From the NCBI RefSeq assembly GCF_001282725.1, contig NZ_LN876585.1, positions 188,221-252,220 of the forward strand: 64,000 nt of DNA, read 5' to 3'. How positions within the stretch are numbered: position 1 is the first letter of the stretch; each line of letters opens with the position of its first letter. Under the pieces are notes generated by a model. The model saw only the letters and a list, made by a program, of their open reading frames with translations, was not told the origin of the DNA and ran no database searches. Shown piece after piece: positions 62,251 through 64,000 of this stretch. The translations under genes and the position numbers were made by a program. Source of the DNA: Inediibacterium massiliense. GTDB taxonomy: Bacteria > Bacillota > Clostridia > Peptostreptococcales > Thermotaleaceae.

Positions 62251-63597
62251 ATGTTCAAACGTATTACAAAAATATGTGTAAATCTTGTTCAAAAGTATTT
62301 ACCAGACCCATTTTTATTTGCGGTTATATTAACATTAGTAGTATTGATTTGTGGTATGGTAACTACTGGACAGGGAGTAGTACCTATGATTATGCATTGG
62401 AGTAATGGTTTTTGGGGGCTATTGGCATTTTCCATGCAAATGGCATTAGTATTGGTTACAGGACATACACTCGCCAATGCACCTATTATTAAAAAAGCCT
62501 TAGACAACTTGGCAAAGATAGCAAAGACTCCTACACAAGCTATTTTGGCAGTAACTTTTATTTCAACTATTGCATGTTGGATTAACTGGGGATTTGGACT
62601 AGTAATTGGAGCTTTGTATGCAAGAGCATTAGCAAAAGAAGTAAAAAATGTAGACTATCGATTATTGATTGCTTCTGCTTATTCAGGATTCGTTGTATGG
62701 CATGCAGGAATTTCAGGTTCTATTCCACTTACATTAGCTACAGGAGGAGAAGCCGTAGCGAGTGCTACCAGCGGTGCAGTATTAGAAGCAGTACCTACAA
62801 GTACAACTATATTCTCATTTTTTAATCTTGTTGTATGTGCAATTATATTAATTACTATGCCTCTTGTAAACAAAGCTATGCATCCAACTAAGGATGAAGT
62901 GATTACAGTAGATCCTAAATTACTTATGGATGAAGAAGCTGCTACTACTTTAGAAAATCCTACACCAGCAGATAGGATGGAGAATAGTCCAATTCTTTCT
63001 ATGATCATAGGACTAATGGGACTTATATATATATTCTATTATGTTAAAGAAAATGGATTTCAATTAAATTTAAATATTGTAAACTTTATATTCTTATTTG
63101 CAGGAATTATTTTACATGGAACACCTAGAAGATTTCTGGATGCAATTAGTACTGCTACAAAAGGAGCAGGAGGAATTATATTACAATTCCCATTTTATGC
63201 AGGAATTATGGGAATGATGGTAGGAGCAAATGCAGATGGAGTATCTTTTGCAGGTGTGATTTCAGAGTGGTTTGTAAACATTTCTAATGCAACAACCTTT
63301 CCTTTATTTACATTCCTTAGTGCAGGAATTGTGAACTTTTTCGTTCCATCTGGTGGAGGACAATGGGCAGTGCAAGCTCCTATTATGATGCCAGCAGGAG
63401 CTAAGCTTGGTGTTTCAGCAGCAAAAACTGGTATGGCTATTGCATGGGGAGATGCTTGGACGAATATGATCCAACCTTTCTGGGCACTTCCAGCTTTAGG
63501 AATAGCAGGGCTTGGTGCTAGAGACATTATGGGATTTTGTATTATTGATTTAGTTTATACAGGAATTATTATTGCATTAGGATTAATGTTTTTATAA
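62251..63597 (+). CDS. atoE: Short-chain fatty acid transporter (AtoE family)
   Basis: 448 aa with about 11-12 transmembrane helices. [17 protein letters not shown] at the N terminus, [19 protein letters not shown] near 106, [19 protein letters not shown] near 142, and [19 protein letters not shown] near 365 are AtoE blocks. The family takes up short-chain fatty acids such as acetate, butyrate or acetoacetate. A CoA-transferase subunit gene follows after 29 nt, so imported acids are probably activated directly. AAAGGAGGCGG site before the ATG. Confidence 0.93.
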   Translation: MFKRITKICVNLVQKYLPDPFLFAVILTLVVLICGMVTTGQGVVPMIMHWSNGFWGLLAFSMQMALVLVTGHTLANAPIIKKALDNLAKIAKTPTQAILAVTFISTIACWINWGFGLVIGALYARALAKEVKNVDYRLLIASAYSGFVVWHAGISGSIPLTLATGGEAVASATSGAVLEAVPTSTTIFSFFNLVVCAIILITMPLVNKAMHPTKDEVITVDPKLLMDEEAATTLENPTPADRMENSPILSMIIGLMGLIYIFYYVKENGFQLNLNIVNFIFLFAGIILHGTPRRFLDAISTATKGAGGIILQFPFYAGIMGMMVGANADGVSFAGVISEWFVNISNATTFPLFTFLSAGIVNFFVPSGGGQWAVQAPIMMPAGAKLGVSAAKTGMAIAWGDAWTNMIQPFWALPALGIAGLGARDIMGFCIIDLVYTGIIIALGLMFL

Positions 63598-63626
63598 AAA
63601 TATCAAATTTAATGGAGGTGTATATA

Positions 63627-64000
63627 GTGGTAAATAAAATAGTAACATTAGAAGAAGCTATGAGTCATATCAAAGATGGAATGACCATTATGATAGGTGG
63701 ATTTATGGCAGCTGGAACTCCAGAAAAATTTATGGATGCATTAGTAGAAAAAGGAGTAAAAGATTTAACTCTTATTGGAAATGATGCTGGATGGCCAGAT
63801 AGAGGAATTGGTAAATTATTAATCAACAAGCAAGCAAAAAAAATGATTGCTTCTCATATTGGTTTAAACCCAGAAGCAGGAAATCAAATGAATGCAGGAA
63901 TTCTTGAAATGGAATTAACTCCTCAAGGAACATTAGCAGAAAGAATTAGAGCAGGTGGAAATGGACTAGGTGGAGTATTAACACCAACAGGAGTAGGAAC
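63627..64000 (+). CDS. CoA-transferase subunit A, N-terminal part (runs off window)
   Basis: The first 124 codons of an AtoD/ScoA-type 3-oxoacid or acetate CoA-transferase alpha subunit: [35 protein letters not shown] at the N terminus, then [20 protein letters not shown], and [29 protein letters not shown] at the cut end. The last stretch, [13 protein letters not shown], is the family signature. The beta subunit is expected just beyond the window. The start is GTG at 63627 with GGAGGTG 6 nt upstream. Context with atoE points to short-chain fatty acid or acetoacetate metabolism. Confidence 0.92.
   Translation, partial: MVNKIVTLEEAMSHIKDGMTIMIGGFMAAGTPEKFMDALVEKGVKDLTLIGNDAGWPDRGIGKLLINKQAKKMIASHIGLNPEAGNQMNAGILEMELTPQGTLAERIRAGGNGLGGVLTPTGVG

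Noticed and set aside
62679-63527. Two antisense frames of about 110 codons within atoE
   Set aside because: They mirror atoE codon structure, have no ribosome sites and no recognisable domains.

Overview
The window is strongly AT-rich and gene-dense. Ribosome-binding sites are of the AGGAGG type, TTG and GTG starts are frequent, and stem-loop terminators are classic. Gene content points to an anaerobic, probably spore-forming member of the Clostridia: NuoE/NuoF-type flavin and Fe-S subunits, rubrerythrin, split transketolase, AddAB, a GerS/YdcC-like lipoprotein, a T-box-controlled brnQ, and an AtoE/CoA-transferase pair. The species cannot be named from the sequence alone.

Layout. 1-2809 (minus): NADH-linked Fe-S/flavin complex (NuoE-like, NuoF-like, start of a GltD-like Fe-S flavoprotein). 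3085-5560: Nudix hydrolase and a chemoreceptor, convergent. 6024-9850: 5-oxoprolinase operon pxpA / NRAMP-like transporter / pxpB / pxpC. 9857-16524: UvrD-like helicase, PHP phosphatase, brnQ behind a Leu-type T-box, a membrane-anchored phosphoesterase, and a two-piece LysO exporter. 17154-29306: addB-addA, queG, HD-GYP, psd, mgtE with a structured leader, and a coiled-coil protein. 29630-34200: acpS, nnr, gerS-like, alr and mazEF, an arrangement close to Bacillus subtilis acpS-ydcC-alr-ndoAI-ndoA. 34231-35540: a REP-associated Y1 transposase between copies of its probable cognate repeat. 36407-49697: a surface-polysaccharide block (phosphodiester glycosidase, GH26, SGNH and MBOAT acyltransferase pair, MurJ, DUF5693, CsaB, TagA). 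50081-64000: split transketolase, PrcB-like and LysM proteins, LonB-type protease, folate cyclo-ligase, ftsEX with an EnvC-like M23 protein, mutY, rubrerythrin, atoE and the start of a CoA-transferase.

The most unusual structure is a family of five ~205-bp palindromic elements (29331, 49720, 52480, 56302, 60051) that I cannot assign to a named family. All lie in the same orientation at 3' ends of genes. Four are bracketed by 18-26 bp near-duplicate copies of the host gene's palindromic terminator, as if a small non-autonomous element inserted at terminators and duplicated the whole hairpin. The fifth supplies the stop codon of lonB. Second-rank signals are an NRAMP-family protein in the pxp operon that lacks the canonical DPGN metal motif, a leader with mutually exclusive hairpins before mgtE, a 15-bp tandem repeat translated in two frames at a gene junction, and the transposase-linked GGGACGGTTAA repeats.

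Start codons were set from ribosome-binding-site spacing and often differ from the longest reading frame. No computation or database search was run; family assignments rest on recognised motifs and gene context.
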